Origin: Dreissena polymorpha
Lineage: Eukaryota > Mollusca > Bivalvia > Myida > Dreissenidae
DNA length: 64,000 nt
Direction: 5' to 3'
Assembly (NCBI RefSeq): GCF_020536995.1
Contig: NC_068363.1
Location: 5,872,598-5,936,597, forward strand
The number at the start of each line of letters is the position of its first letter. Positions within the stretch are counted from its first letter, which is position 1. Shown here piece after piece: positions 12,361 through 24,335 of the stretch. A program made the translations under genes and the position numbers. The notes under the pieces are model-generated. The model had not been told where the DNA came from. It made no database searches and was given only the letters and a program-made list of their open reading frames with translations.

Positions 12361-12480
12361 TTTAGAGGAATGACTTTTCTACTGTACAAACGGTATATGC
12401 AGATGCCTATACAAAAGGCAAACCATTGATACAAAACATCAAATGGGTGCCATTTTACATTAGGAAATTAATTAAGACAG

Positions 12481-13577
12481 TTTTAACCAGGTTTTCCGGA
12501 GGAAAGAAAACTGGTTATAAGATAGGTGAATTTCGGCGGGCGGACAGGTGGGCGGGCAGAACAATTCTTCCGAGCGCAACTCTTAATTTCTTAACGAATT
12601 TCAATGAAACTTTCTCAAAATGATTGTCACTAAGTGCCCTGGCGCATATTGTCGGAATTTTATGATTCGGTCGAAATCAGGGTCGCCACGACTAAAATAG
12701 ATTGAATTTGACATTTTCTTTCGAGCGCAACTTCTTTATTTCTCAACGGATATCAATCAACCTATCACAAAGTGTTTATCATCAAACACCGTTGCCCATA
12801 TTGAACGGGAATATTTTTTTCGGTCAAGTTCAAGGCCACTCTGGCTAAAAATACATTTTATACGTTTATTCATAGAATAGAGCCCTTATTTTTTGGATCA
12901 ATTCCTTCAATATTTAGTATGTTTATACCTCGTATTAACATCTACACTTAAATTGGGTCAAAGGTCATGTTGGTCAAGGTCAGGGTTACTTTTGCTTATC
13001 CTGTTAAATGTGTCCTTAGCAAAGGGAAATAATTAGCATACTTGGATTAATGCCTGCGTACGGCCATGTTAAGGGCATTACAACAAGGAACACATTTTCT
13101 CTAACGATGTGATGATGTAAATCCAACACGAAGAACTTTCCACTTTCAATTGATGAACAAATGAAAGTGCTAGGTTAGCGTGTGGCTATGATAATGTTAA
13201 GTAAAATCATCATTTTCGATGAAAAATAATCAAATTATAACAAAAAATCAACTCCTCTTACAAATGGTTTCACTATCAAACGAGTATTTTTTTCCAGAAG
13301 TTGTTTTTTCGTTATGATTAGATTATTTTTCATTAAAAACTTTATGGAAAGCTTAACTACCATGAGGATATGCGCATGTTATTTGTGGGTTCTGGTTAGA
13401 TGATTTATTTAGAGAGTTATGGCCCTTTAAAATTTTTAAGTTGCTAAACCATCCATCGTATTATTTTGTACAAAGTTATGCCCCTCAAGACGTTTCCTTT
13501 TATCTGAATATATAGTGCAATATTGTGACAAAAAACCTTTTGGGAGCATCGCTCGTCTCCGACGGTTTCTTGTTTAA
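12481..13577. repeat. Degenerate dispersed repeat with tandem CAACTTCTTNATTTCTCAACG-like blocks
   Basis: It begins near a TTTTCCGGAGGAAAGAAAACTGG phrase and ends GCTCGTCTCCGACGGTTTCTTG. Related blocks recur inside: GAGCGCAACT..TTAATTTCTTAACG at about 12574 and GAGCGCAACTTC..ATTTCTCAACG at about 12724, a spacing of about 150. It resembles the other old satellite-core elements here. The 65-residue ORF at 12426-12623 is not a gene. Confidence 0.4.
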
Positions 13578-16140
13578 TGTTAGAAGGGGCGACAAATAGT
13601 TTTTCCAAACGGTTAAATAACACCAACACCGGCATAACTTATCTATTTCATTGCAAATGACATATTCACACATTCAAAGAAAGTGAACACAACATTATCG
13701 ATGTTTTCAAAAATTAATATCAATACACCGAGTGATCGGATGCATTTTATGTGTACATTTGATATGTTATCAATATATTTTTCCGACTGTCAGAGCCCAT
13801 GCGGACGGTTTACAAAATATTCAACAGAATAGTTTAAGCACTTACATTGTTTTACTATATACCTTTGTGAAGCATGCATGTATTTAATGTCATGTCAATA
13901 GTAAAACATGCTAATGATAATATTTTGCCTACTATAAACTTTCAAAATGTTATAGAAGACTACACCAGAATTTACAAACTATTCAAGTTCAACAAAAAAC
14001 CGGAATAGAGTCAAACATACCTAAACGAATACATTTATGCTGATACAATACACTAATGACCTCAAAATTAAATACAAATGTAGTATATTTTTCTATTTTT
14101 GACTGAAATGGTAAACCATTAAAATCAATTGTAGCAACATATTTAAAGAAAATCATTTGAAAATGATAAAGTTGCAGTCCTTAAAGTAAAAAACAACAAC
14201 ACAAAAAACAAATTCTCAAACAATGACAAATATTAATTGAATTTGCTTGTTAAATAACCCAACTAAAGCAGTTTTACCCATGTGGAAAATGTGAACACGA
14301 TACGATGAAACTTACTGTTACAACAAGTTGACACAAATATGTCATAAACATTCCAATCAGATGAACTGTATGCTAAGCTCTGAGGTAAAATTGAAAACGC
14401 TGCTCTCAAATTTCGAAAAGAATTTAACTATACAGCTTTAAAACATATGTATTATACAAACACGTAAAACGATATCCCGTGTGAAAATGTGCTTCATTGT
14501 ATAACACATTCAATATAATCATTAAAAGACGAAGATATAATAAAAAACGTAGTCAATTAAAACGTTGTAATTACGGCAATTTAAGAACACTTTACAGGAA
14601 TTTACAAAGGAATCTAGTGCTGACAGATGTTTTAAGAATCGGATTTACATACAAAATTTATTTAACACACAAAACTTCAGACACCTGAACCTGTATGGCT
14701 GTACCAATATCAACGACACATTGCGTGACATATCTACATATTGTACAAGCATCAGGGTATACCTTCTACCTTGCGTGTGGAATTTGGATGTGTCACATCG
14801 GATGCGTCTTTAATCCGCTGTTCACAAGTTTTTGATTCTTGGTCTGACGTGCAATAAACCGGTCATGACCGGTTTAGAGACGGCAGCGAATAGTTTATCC
14901 ACGGACTCTAAATAAACTAGCGTGTAGGGATTACTCTACCAGATAGCATATTGAAACAGACACAATGCAGCTGAAAACTGTTCGCTCTGTTGATCTCTGA
15001 ATAAAACTTCAGGTTACTGATGAACATGATTTTAAATCTGAGTTTGTTGAATTTTAAAATAATATAATAAACGCTATTTGTTATTATTAAGAAATGAACT
15101 ATTGTAGTAGTTTCATTTTAAACCATTATAAGGACTGTAGGGTATATGTAGTAATCAAATAACGATTTTACATGTAGACTTAAAATTTTAATTACACATC
15201 TCTATAATTTGGAATCGACTTAAAACACTAATGCAAAGCAAATGAAAAACAACACACACGAAAATATATGCAGTCAATTTATTTTCAAGTTTTGCTAGAC
15301 TGTATGACACTTATTTTTATTAAATATTGTCCTCATTGAGTGCCCAATCACTTCAATGTCATATACGGATTCGTTCAATTCTATTTAGCCATCGTAAATG
15401 TTATAGCTGCATATTTACTTTAAGCTACAACAACAGTGACTCAGCCCCTTGTATATGCTTTGTTAAGAAAATTCATGTAAGAAACGTAACCGCCGCCTTT
15501 AATGAATATGCAAAAAACTGCTTATTAAATATTAAAATTCGAGTGGCTATTTGATGAGTATTATGTTGTCATGATTACCGCTGGAAATCTTCTTTCGGTA
15601 TAGCAATGATGATCATAAAATGGAGATCTGTATAGTGATAACAAGCACATCAATATATTACAAAGATTAACAATGTAATACGTGTTACGTTAATATCTAA
15701 ATTAAAAGTTACCATATATATGTAGTATTATTCATAAATCATTTGGCAATATGTAACTTTCAATATTAAAATAGCACATAAATCAAGATTATAAATCAAA
15801 TCATAACCATTCCAGATTATATAAATATATTGTTTTGTCATTTTTAAATATTAATGATAATGTTACCATGTTTTATAAACTTGTAAATGACATATTTATT
15901 TCAATTTAATCTATTCAACCGTTTTTGTTAACGTACACTTTCTGCGATAAAATAATGTTCCTATATTATGAAACAACACTATTGACAAAAATTATAACGG
16001 CAGTTTATTGCATACAGTGTGACCGTCTAAAGACACAAATAGGAAATATTGCTAAAGTATTCTAAAAACAAAAAGGTCTTCCTAAAGTATTATCTGATAT
16101 TGTACCCATATACTTTTGTTTTATGGAGATAACACATATA
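13578..16140. other. Intergenic, largely featureless
   Basis: AT-rich with no convincing ORF. A short Tigger-derived fragment lies at about 14798-14880. Confidence 0.5.
14798..14880 (-). mobile_element. Tigger fragment (solo subterminal region)
   Basis: The stretch runs from GCGTCTTTAATCCGCTGTTC to CAATAAACCGGTC..CGGTTTAGAG. It is the reverse complement, with scattered differences, of about 19170-19255 inside the Tigger copy at 18982-20306. It is a decayed third relative. Confidence 0.6.
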
Positions 16141-16173
16141 TTACTAAACAAGTGTACCATAGACCATAAAACG

Positions 16174-17290
16174 CTCACCTGAGACCCAAAGGATTAAACT
16201 ATTTTAGGAAAATGAATTTCAGAAAAATAAAAGTACTAAATGAAACATTAATATTATATACCTTTGCACATTTTTATTTTTGAACTCGGATGATAAAACT
16301 TTAGAAAAAATATCCCGACCAAGTTTAAGGAAGATTTTATATGATATGCTATTTATAGAGTGTTAACGAGCTTTTTCTTTAATTTGAACAAATGACCTTG
16401 GTTTTACCTCCCATTTTAAACTCAGCCGAGCTATCCATAGGACTAATGTATAGGCCAAGGTGTAAGAATATATAACTAAAAGTTTGACTTCTAGAGTCTT
16501 AAAAAGGTTTCACTATAGCTAAACAATCAACGTTTCCCACCCTGGGAGTCATATTTTTTTCAATGGGCCGGAACTATTTTCAAACTCGGGTGAGATATCA
16601 TTAGAACACATCTTCTGACCGAGTTTGAGAAAGAATGAAAAGCAAATACGACTTCAAGAGTGTATTAGCTCTTTTTTAATTGACATAGCGATCTATGTTT
16701 TGACCTCACGTGACCTAGTTTGAACTCAGCCGAGAGTTTGGTGAACATATTTTGAACAAGTTTAACGAAGATTAAACAATGAATGTGGCAAAAAGAGCGT
16801 TGACAAAATTTCATTAAAGCCCTAAAAACAAAACGTTCTCGCCCCCTAGCGGCCATGGTTTTAAGCGGACAGGAACACTTATTAAACGCGGCAGAGACAT
16901 CATAACACTGAACCAAGTTTAATGAATATTGGACTATACTTGTGACTACTAGAATGTTTACTAGGTTTCACAAAAGCCATGTGACGAAAACTGCCCCGTC
17001 CCCTAGCGGACAGGTTTTTCAACAAATAACAAAGATTTTCAGACTTGGTTGAGTTATCATAAGAACACATGGTGTTATCAAGTTTTATGAAGATTTGACT
17101 AATTAATAAGTGACATACAGAGTGTCCACACGGTTTCCTATAGCTATATAAAGAAAATTGTCACCCCACTGGTCGCCATGTTTTCCGAAAAACGCAAACA
17201 TTTAGAAACTCGACTGAGTTATTATTAGAACATTTGCCAAGTTTCATGAAGATCCGACTCAAATGTACATTCTTAAGTGTTCAAAAGTTG
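16174..17290. repeat. Degenerate tandem array, about 155-bp period, seven units
   Basis: It opens with GCTCACCTGAG. Each unit has a phrase like AACTCGGxxGAGxTATCATTAGAACAC, then about 20 bases later ACCAAGTTTxATGAAGATT. Phrases start near 16289, 16420, 16580, 16729, 16883, 17041 and 17206. The short ORF at 16665-16916 is within it and is not a gene. It probably belongs to the same element class as 7869-8660. Confidence 0.5.
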
Positions 17291-17699
17291 TCTTTATATT
17301 AATCTAATTTGTATTCGTTGCACAGATAACATAAGCTGGAGCTCGTTAGTTTGCACAAAGAGATATGTATTCGTAGCAGTTAGAGGCATAATAAATTAAT
17401 ATTGGAAGCATCTTAAATTTGTATCCGTAATTAGCGTGTATATCTTTGCCCAATTTAACTGTCTATTTTGAAAAATATTTTGCCGTCTATTTCTCCGCAT
17501 TGGAATTGTATTTTTTTTTCAAACAGCTGAAGATTGTATAATTTAAGTTGGTTGGTACGATGTTTTGATTATATCAAGTAATGAGTGTTTTCTTGATCCT
17601 GTTAAAAAACGCTCGTTTACAAGTTCCAAGACTATTGTATTTAAGAAAGTAATTGTCTGATGAATTTTAGATATATTTGAAATCAGTAAAGTTATAGAA

Positions 17700-20573
17700 T
17701 TTCTTCACGTGAAAGTCAATTAACTGATCAACAAACACGATTCCTTTGTTGTGTCAATCTTTCCAGCACAAATTTTTATTTTCAATTTTATTTTGCTATT
17801 ATTCCATATAATATGTTTGCTGAAGTTATGTTCATAGCAACTTTTACACGCATTCCATCCTTTAATTAATTTTGTTTAGAAATTCGTTGTCTTTACATAT
17901 TTGTTTAATATCTTGTGTTTGTAGATTTGATTCAAATAGCAATTTTCCACCGTATTTTTGTAGGCTTTTATCATACAAACACTTCCACATAATATTATTT
18001 CATGTACGTATTCGTTTAACCTATAATCCCTCTATACAATTTAGGAACATTTCAATGTCTGTTCATTAAAGGCCTCCATTTCTATAATTCATCATTATTT
18101 TGCTGCGTTTTATTTTGTCGGGTTTCCCGTTCCATAAGAAGTTAAATATTTCTTAGTTATTTTTTGTATGGTGTGTTCGGTAATACAGTGAATGGATATA
18201 CTAGTTTGGGTAAGGCGAATGTTTTTATTACTGTAATTTTACCAAAGTAGGTCAATTTTATGTGATGACATTGTTTAAGACAATCACTGAATGCATTAAA
18301 TTTGGGTTCTAAATTCATGAACATATTTTTTTATTTTAGAGTAATAAAAGGATAACCCAAGAGTGTTTGCAGATTCCGATGTCAAAATAAATTTGTGATT
18401 ATGGTAAAACCGGATTGTAGTATTCTTGAATAGCTCTACTCTTAAAACTGTTCATTTTGAATTATTAAGAAGTATGCCCAAATTGTTGTATTGACAAGAT
18501 TTTCAAAATAATTTTGTGCACCGTTGTTAAAAAAGATGGCGTAGTCTGAGAAGAGCGACTGTTTTATTTCTACATTATTCACGACAATACCCCTATTGTT
18601 CTGGTCTTTTTCAATATAATTAGACATTATTTCGATATATATTACAAAAAGTGACAATGAGAGAGGACAACCTTGCCTAAAATCATTTTAATTTTAAAAC
18701 TTTCCGACATGAAGCCATTGTTCATAATAATACTACTTATTTCTGGTAAAACAGCTTTCCCCAACGAATAAGATTATCGCCGAAATTAAAATGTTTTAAA
18801 CATTTAAACATAAATTCATGATTTAAAGTATCATATGCCTTTTCAAAATCTGAAAATAATAAAAGACCAGGCATTTGTTTGTTTTCAAGGTATTCGATTA
18901 TTTGAAAAATTAGTCTGATATTCTCCCTAATATATCTCCCTTTTATGAAACATGTTTGTGGTGTTGCTATTATTGAAGATATAGTGGAAACCCTCTAAAC
19001 CGGATCCTCTGTATACCGGAATCCTCTCTAAACCGGACAAATTGTCCGGTCCCATTTTTTCCCTATAATACCATGCGTAAAATATCTCCTCGAGACCGGA
19101 ATCCCCTCAATTCCGAATACCGGTCTTTCTTTGGATCAAAATTGGGTCATTCCATACGTAATTGTACCCCTCTAAACCGCTCAGGGCCGGTTTATCGCAC
19201 CTCAGACCTAGTGTCGAAAAGTTTTGAATAGCGGATTAAAGACGCGTGAAATTAATAAAGGTGGTCGAAAATTTGTAAACTGTAAAAATCGCAAACCAAT
19301 TTAAAGATACTTGCCCTGTGATGTATTTATCGATCAATAGAGGTGATAATACTGATTATAATTACTGATAACAAACATAGAGTTCTTTAGTGTGTTTTGT
19401 TGTCGATGTAAGAAGCCGTGTTAAATTTTAATAATCTTAATGCTATTATATTTTGTGTAGTTTATTACAAATTCTAATTTAGTGTCATATAAAATGGTGA
19501 TTTGCAGAGTTCTTGAAGCATTTGCATTTAGATATTCATTTAGATTTTCAAATTGGATATAAATATAACTAAGACTAAAAATGTCCGAACCTCCTTCTAA
19601 GCGAAGGCGCGTGGAATTGTCTCTAGGAGACAAAATCAAATTGATAAAAAAATCAGAGATGTTCCCTAAACCAACACTCAAGATTCTGTCAGAGAAATAT
19701 AGGGTAGGAAAGTCGACGATCGGGGATATCGTGCGAAAATAGTCTGCGTACATATCTCATTGGGAAAACTCGTCACCAAACAAAAGTCGGTTTAACAATG
19801 TAATGAAATTTAGAAACATTAACGAACTTGTATGGGACTGGTTCTGTATTGTAAGGGCTAAGTCATTGCCGATCTCTGGTCCGATCATACAGGAAAAGGC
19901 ACGGAGCTTTGCTAAGGAACTAGGAATTAGTGACTTTAAAGCGTCTAATGGGTGGCTGTGTCGTTGGAAGATGTTTTTAAGTGTAAAAAGAAACTAAATT
20001 CACATAAAAATGCATACATTTGTAAAATTGTTTGTTTTTCAGGTTGCACTGTTTGTTTTATGTTGTGAATGATATTGCTTTCGAATCAATAGATTAAGTG
20101 ATATGTGTTGTTCTTATGTGATGCAGTATCAATAAATGTTATATGTAAATAAACTATTAAACTTTGCTGACAGTGTTTTTTCCGTATCAACTATGTAATT
20201 GAGCTTCTGAAAGTAATATAGACAATGTCCCCTCTAAACCGGAATCCTCTCTAAACCGGAATTTCCTCTTGGTCCCAGGGATGTCCGGTTTTGAGGGGTT
20301 CCACTGTATATAATTATTTTAATTCTATTAACGATGGCTTTTGTAGCTATTTTGTAGTCTACATTAAGTAGTGATATTGGTCGCCAATTTGTTAAAAAAG
20401 TGGTTAGGTTTAGGGATTGATGATATAATGTTTTGTTTTTGAAAGTCAGTTAAAAGTCAGTGTATAAATGAATAGTTTATTGATTCGATGAAAGTTGTTT
20501 TAATATCATCCCAAAAGGTTTTATAAAATTCTACTGTTAGTCCATCTGAGTCAGGGCTCTTATCATTTTTGAC
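17700..20573 (-). mobile_element. 5'-truncated LINE, ORF2 reverse-transcriptase part, split by a Tigger insertion
   Basis: On the - strand the LINE runs from 20573 to 20307, then from 18981 to about 17700. It reads KSPDSDGLTVEFYKTFWDDI, then RIKIIISSIIATPQ, FIKGRYIRENI, GLLLFSDFEKAYDTLNHEF, a PLS block and SLFVIYIEI, and on to FLWNGKPDKIKRSK. These are RT fingers/palm blocks and the C-terminal segment shared with the LINE at 31-35 kb, but of a different subfamily. The active-site block reads FSDY instead of FADD, and other stops and frame changes are present, so it is dead. The 5' end at 20573 is abrupt, as usual for LINE truncation. The superfamily (L1/Tx1-like) is tentative. Confidence 0.8.
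18982..20306 (+). mobile_element. pogo/Tigger-like DNA transposon, internally deleted copy
   Basis: Both ends carry inverted repeats (TAGTGGAAACCCTC at left, GAGGGGTTCCACTG at right) flanked by TA on each side. Rejoining the flanks at TA restores the LINE reading frame around it. Subterminal blocks repeat CCTCTCTAAACCGGAAT. Coding remains at 19580-19996 start MSEPPSKRRRVELSLGDKI and show a CENP-B-type N-terminal helix-turn-helix (KSTIGDIVRK), then a second Tc5-like DNA-binding part (19803-19996, FAKELGISDFKASNGWLCRW). One in-frame TAG separates them. The catalytic DDE part is missing; sequence passes straight to the 3' region shared with the copy at 23.6-23.9 kb. Confidence 0.85.
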
Positions 20574-22620
20574 GAAGCTGCTTCAGCGAAGCAGGTCGTC
20601 TAAGTTATCATACCATAAACAAATTCTTCACAATGGCGACCTATGTAAAAGACCGAGCCAGTCCGATTGAGTTAGCTAAATTCTCTCAATCGGCATATCT
20701 CGCTGAGTATCCTTTGGTCTTTTCGAAACTAAGGGCGAACGAGAGTTGTCTCCCATTCGGATAGGTATCGGGTAAAAAGTAAACAAACCGAACGAAAACA
20801 CGATCTGCATCTCAGATCTCTGAAATCGTAATATTTACTGACCATTTCAATTAAAATTGACGTATACAGTTATTTCTTCATTGATTGATAAACTTATAGT
20901 TGTAGTTTGTGTACATTAGTATTTTAATGCTGTATTGCCATAAAATTTCGCGACCCTGAACTTTTTATCAGTAAAAGTTTAGAAAAACTGTCTGATCATA
21001 GCTTTCTGCTTTTAAAACTGTGCCTGCAGCATTATGCAATGGATACCCAACATTTAATACGTTTCTGTAAGATATTTAATTGATTCATACACCTCATTGA
21101 TTTTATTTTAAATATTGATTGATATTCTTCTGTCACTGTCACACTTGACTGTCAATTTCTGGAAACATTTGTTTCAACAGCAATTTCATATCAGTTACGA
21201 GTAAAATTCTTGATTTTACGATTAATAAATTATTATGTTTTTGAACTGTTTTTGGTTTACATATTTTCTTTACAATACTGTGTGAGCGTGTTGTGATTGG
21301 TCATAGTTCAGTGTTGTGTTGTTTCATTTTACTGTCCACTGACAAAATTAATTGACCGGGTTCTTCTTCGGATAAAGCACTCCTTCTAGGTCAAAGATTT
21401 TGTCCCCCCCTCCCCCCAAAAAAAGAGTTGATTGCTTGCTTTAAGATTCTGATTTCATTTTCATTCGGTTAATATTGTTATTATGGCATTTTAATGTTAA
21501 CGATTTAATCACGTGAAATTAAATTGCTTGAATTATTTTTTTTAATATTTACAATGAATGTCTCCATAATTTTTGTTCTTCGTATATACAGTGTAACCTT
21601 TAATGCAGAAACTCTATTGTATTGTCTTTTTCATCGAAAAATTTGTTGCATTTTACATTTATAATGCAAATATTTGGGAAGTTTCATTTAGTTCAATTCT
21701 ATCTGAGCTTTCGGAAGTATTGTACACATTATAACAAAAGAAGTAATTTCTTTTTATGATTAAATTTTTCATTCAGCAATATGGTTCAAATCATGTCTGC
21801 ACAACAGAGTTAACGGGTGTCTAGAAAATGTTCTTAAATTATTTACTAAAAATAAAAAGAAGAAATAGCTTACATATCGCAGGAATAATTGTGGTAAAAG
21901 GGGACAATTTTCAAAATGAGCAAAATATCTTTATCCCATAATGAACCAAAACAGTGTCTGTCAGTTTTTAACAGTTACCTGAAAAGTGTTTTATTTTGAC
22001 ATCAAAGAAATACACTTAAAAATTCATCTGGGCACAATAACAATGACAAATATGTTCATAGTATTCTACAAGTCTTTTGTGCTTCATTATTCATACACAT
22101 TGCTAATTGTTGAGTTTTAATCAATTAGGAAATGAAGATGGACTGTTGTGATACATATATCAAACTATACTTATATTGCCAGTGATATATGTGATTTGAA
22201 AGTATATTTTACTGTAACATGTGACAGTACATAGCACTCAAGTAACAAAAACACAATGAAAAGATTCTACAGGACAGAAATAAATTTGAAACAACGTTAT
22301 AAAAGACTTTATTGTGAATCATATCCATTGTGTCGCCGTCACGAATAACGCTACACAAGTTTAATGTTGATTCATCAATTTCATTACTTGTTTACAAAGA
22401 ACTTAAACCTGTTTTGGTAATTGCAATAAAAACATAAAAATATAATATCACTTATTTAGCTGATAAAAATGGCAGACATTTTAAAATAAGCTATTAGTTA
22501 TCTCCTCTCTGATTATTAATAGCTTGATTACTTATTATTTGCACGCCGACATGAATTTTGAGATAATCATAAGACATTTTCGCTTTTGCACGTATTGGTC
22601 GTTTGGGCTTATGTTGAAGT
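20574..22620. other. Intergenic, nothing recognised
   Basis: AT-rich with no protein-like ORF. It holds a C-run/A-run junction near 21403-21425 and a short inverted pair near 20570-20610 (GAAGCTGCTTCAGCGAAGC). Confidence 0.5.
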
Positions 22621-22677
22621 ATAGGTCCAAAAATGTAAAATTACCGGGAATACCGTAAAATAGACTTGAGTTTTATA

Positions 22678-23955
22678 CATTATACACTCTCTGCAAAGGG
22701 TTCCTCAACCAGTGGAAACAAGACATCTAAAGAACGTGTGACTGTTATGCTAGCGTGCTCAGCCACAGGCGAAAAGTTGACGCAACTCGTGATAGGGAAA
22801 GTAGGCAAGCCGCGTTGCTTCAAGAATGTTAAAGTGAGTGCGCTAGGAGTCCAGTACACGCACAACAAAAAGGCCTGAATGAACAGCAAGGTGTTCAGTG
22901 ACTGGATTACGGGCGTAAATGCGGACATGCGGCGTCAGGGTCGTCACATACTGCTGATGTTAGACAACGCTACCTCACATGGAAAAGAAGAAGACCACCA
23001 GCTCTCTCATGTCAAAGTAAAGTTTCTCCCTGCGAACACCACCAGCCACCTGCAGCCGCTTGATCAAGGCACCATCCATGCTTTCAAGGCACTCTACCGA
23101 CGGCGACAACTGACATCGCTGATCAGTAAGTTAGAGATAGCCAGCAGCTTTGAGGGAGTTGGGTTTAAGGTTTCAAACCAGCGTGATGGCGATGATGGTA
23201 ACGATGGGATTGGGAATCATGGTGATGATGACAATGATGATGATGACGACGTGCCTCTGGCGGTCTTGGTACGTGAGCTGGCATTGCAGATGGCAGACTT
23301 CGATTAATTCGTCACCGTTATTCCGACCGAGGACAATGATGAAAATTGGAAAGAAATTATCGTGGAAAACTACAAGACAAACAACATCACTACACTCGAG
23401 ACCGACGACGCTGAATCTGAAGAGGAATTCCCCCACCCCCTGGTAGTGACATGACCTATGAAGGAGCTCTTCAGCTCCTTATTAAGCTTGCAAACTTCGC
23501 AAGTGAAAAGGACACTAAAATGTATGTAAGTGTTCAGGAAATGATAAACAAGGCGGAGAAGACTATCGTGCGTGGTAGATGTTTGAAAAAAAACAGGTCG
23601 TTCTTGACATGTTTTTCAGTGTACAAAGGAAATAAATTCAATTAACAAATGCATACATGTATACGATTGTTTGTTTTTCAGGGTGCACTGTTTTATTTAT
23701 GTTGAGCTTTCGAATTAACAGATTAAGTGAAATGTATTGTTATAATGTGATGCAGTATGAATGAATGTTATATGTAAATAAACTATGAAAATTTGCTGAA
23801 CGTGTTTATTCCCACATTAAGCAATGTAATAGACCTTCTTAAAGTCAATGTCCCCTCTAAACCGGAAAAGTCAATGTCCCCTCTAAACCGGAATCCTCTC
23901 TAAACCGGAATTTCCTCTCGGTCCCGGGGGTGTCCGGTTAAGAGGGGTTCCACTG
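22678..23955 (+). mobile_element. pogo/Tigger-like DNA transposon retaining the DDE domain, lacking its 5' end
   Basis: The right end has the same CCTCTCTAAACCGG blocks and GGGGTTCCACTG terminus as the 18982-20306 copy, followed by TA. The left flank also has TA at 22676-22677, but the left TIR and N-terminal DNA-binding part are absent. Coding runs from about 22690 to 23307. GNKTSKERVTVMLACSATGE and LVIGKVGKPRCFKN are in one frame; a TGA follows, then the same frame continues with HILLMLDNATSHG (second catalytic Asp) and HLQPLDQGTIHAFKALY (third acidic residue). The first Asp region is lost. An acidic Asp-rich tail follows (23190-23250). It is dead. Confidence 0.85.
22879..23307 (+). pseudogene. 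Tigger transposase, C-terminal DDE fragment
   Basis: A 142-residue open stretch. About residues 24-35 hold the LLMLDNATSHG block; PLDQGTIHAFKALYRR follows at about 62-77, both diagnostic of pogo/Tigger transposases (DDE_1 family). The C-terminal third has GDDGNDGIGNHGDDDNDDDD, low-complexity sequence from a GAT/GAC repeat. It is part of the element at 22678-23955. Confidence 0.85.
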
Positions 23956-24335
23956 TACTAAATATTGTTATATAATACATATCTTCAATAAAATGTATTA
24001 TTTTTATGACAAAAAAATGATATCGAGTCGTCAATACATCTGGGGCGAGTTGTCTTTCGATTGGGGCGAGTTGTCCAATAAATTTGGGGCGACTAGTCTA
24101 TTTTGGGTATATTATCAAGAATAAGTCCAACACTGTAAAATTACCGGGAACACCATAAAATCGACTTTCGTTTTACACTAAATATTGTTATATAATAAAT
24201 ATCTTCAATCAAATGTACTATTTATATGAAAAAATAATTCATGGCGAGTTGTTAATACATTTTGGGCGAGTTGTCTTTCGGTTGGGGCGAGTTGTTCAAT
24301 AAATTTGGGACGTCTTGTCCTTTTTTTGTATTAAC

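Larger units (their letters stand above)
22622..24335. repeat. Tandemly duplicated ~213-bp unit; first copy split by Tigger
   Basis: The second unit (about 24122-24335) runs from AAGTCCAACACTGTAAAATTACCGGGAA through TAAATATTGTTATATAATA to a block with several GGGGCGAGTTGTC phrases. The first unit has the same order but is split: 22622-22677 carries the left block and 23956-24118 the rest, with a transposon between. Confidence 0.75.

Noticed and set aside
23173-23436. - strand 87-residue ORF and an overlapping + strand ORF in another frame
   Set aside because: They are shadows of the Tigger transposase and its GAT-repeat tail.
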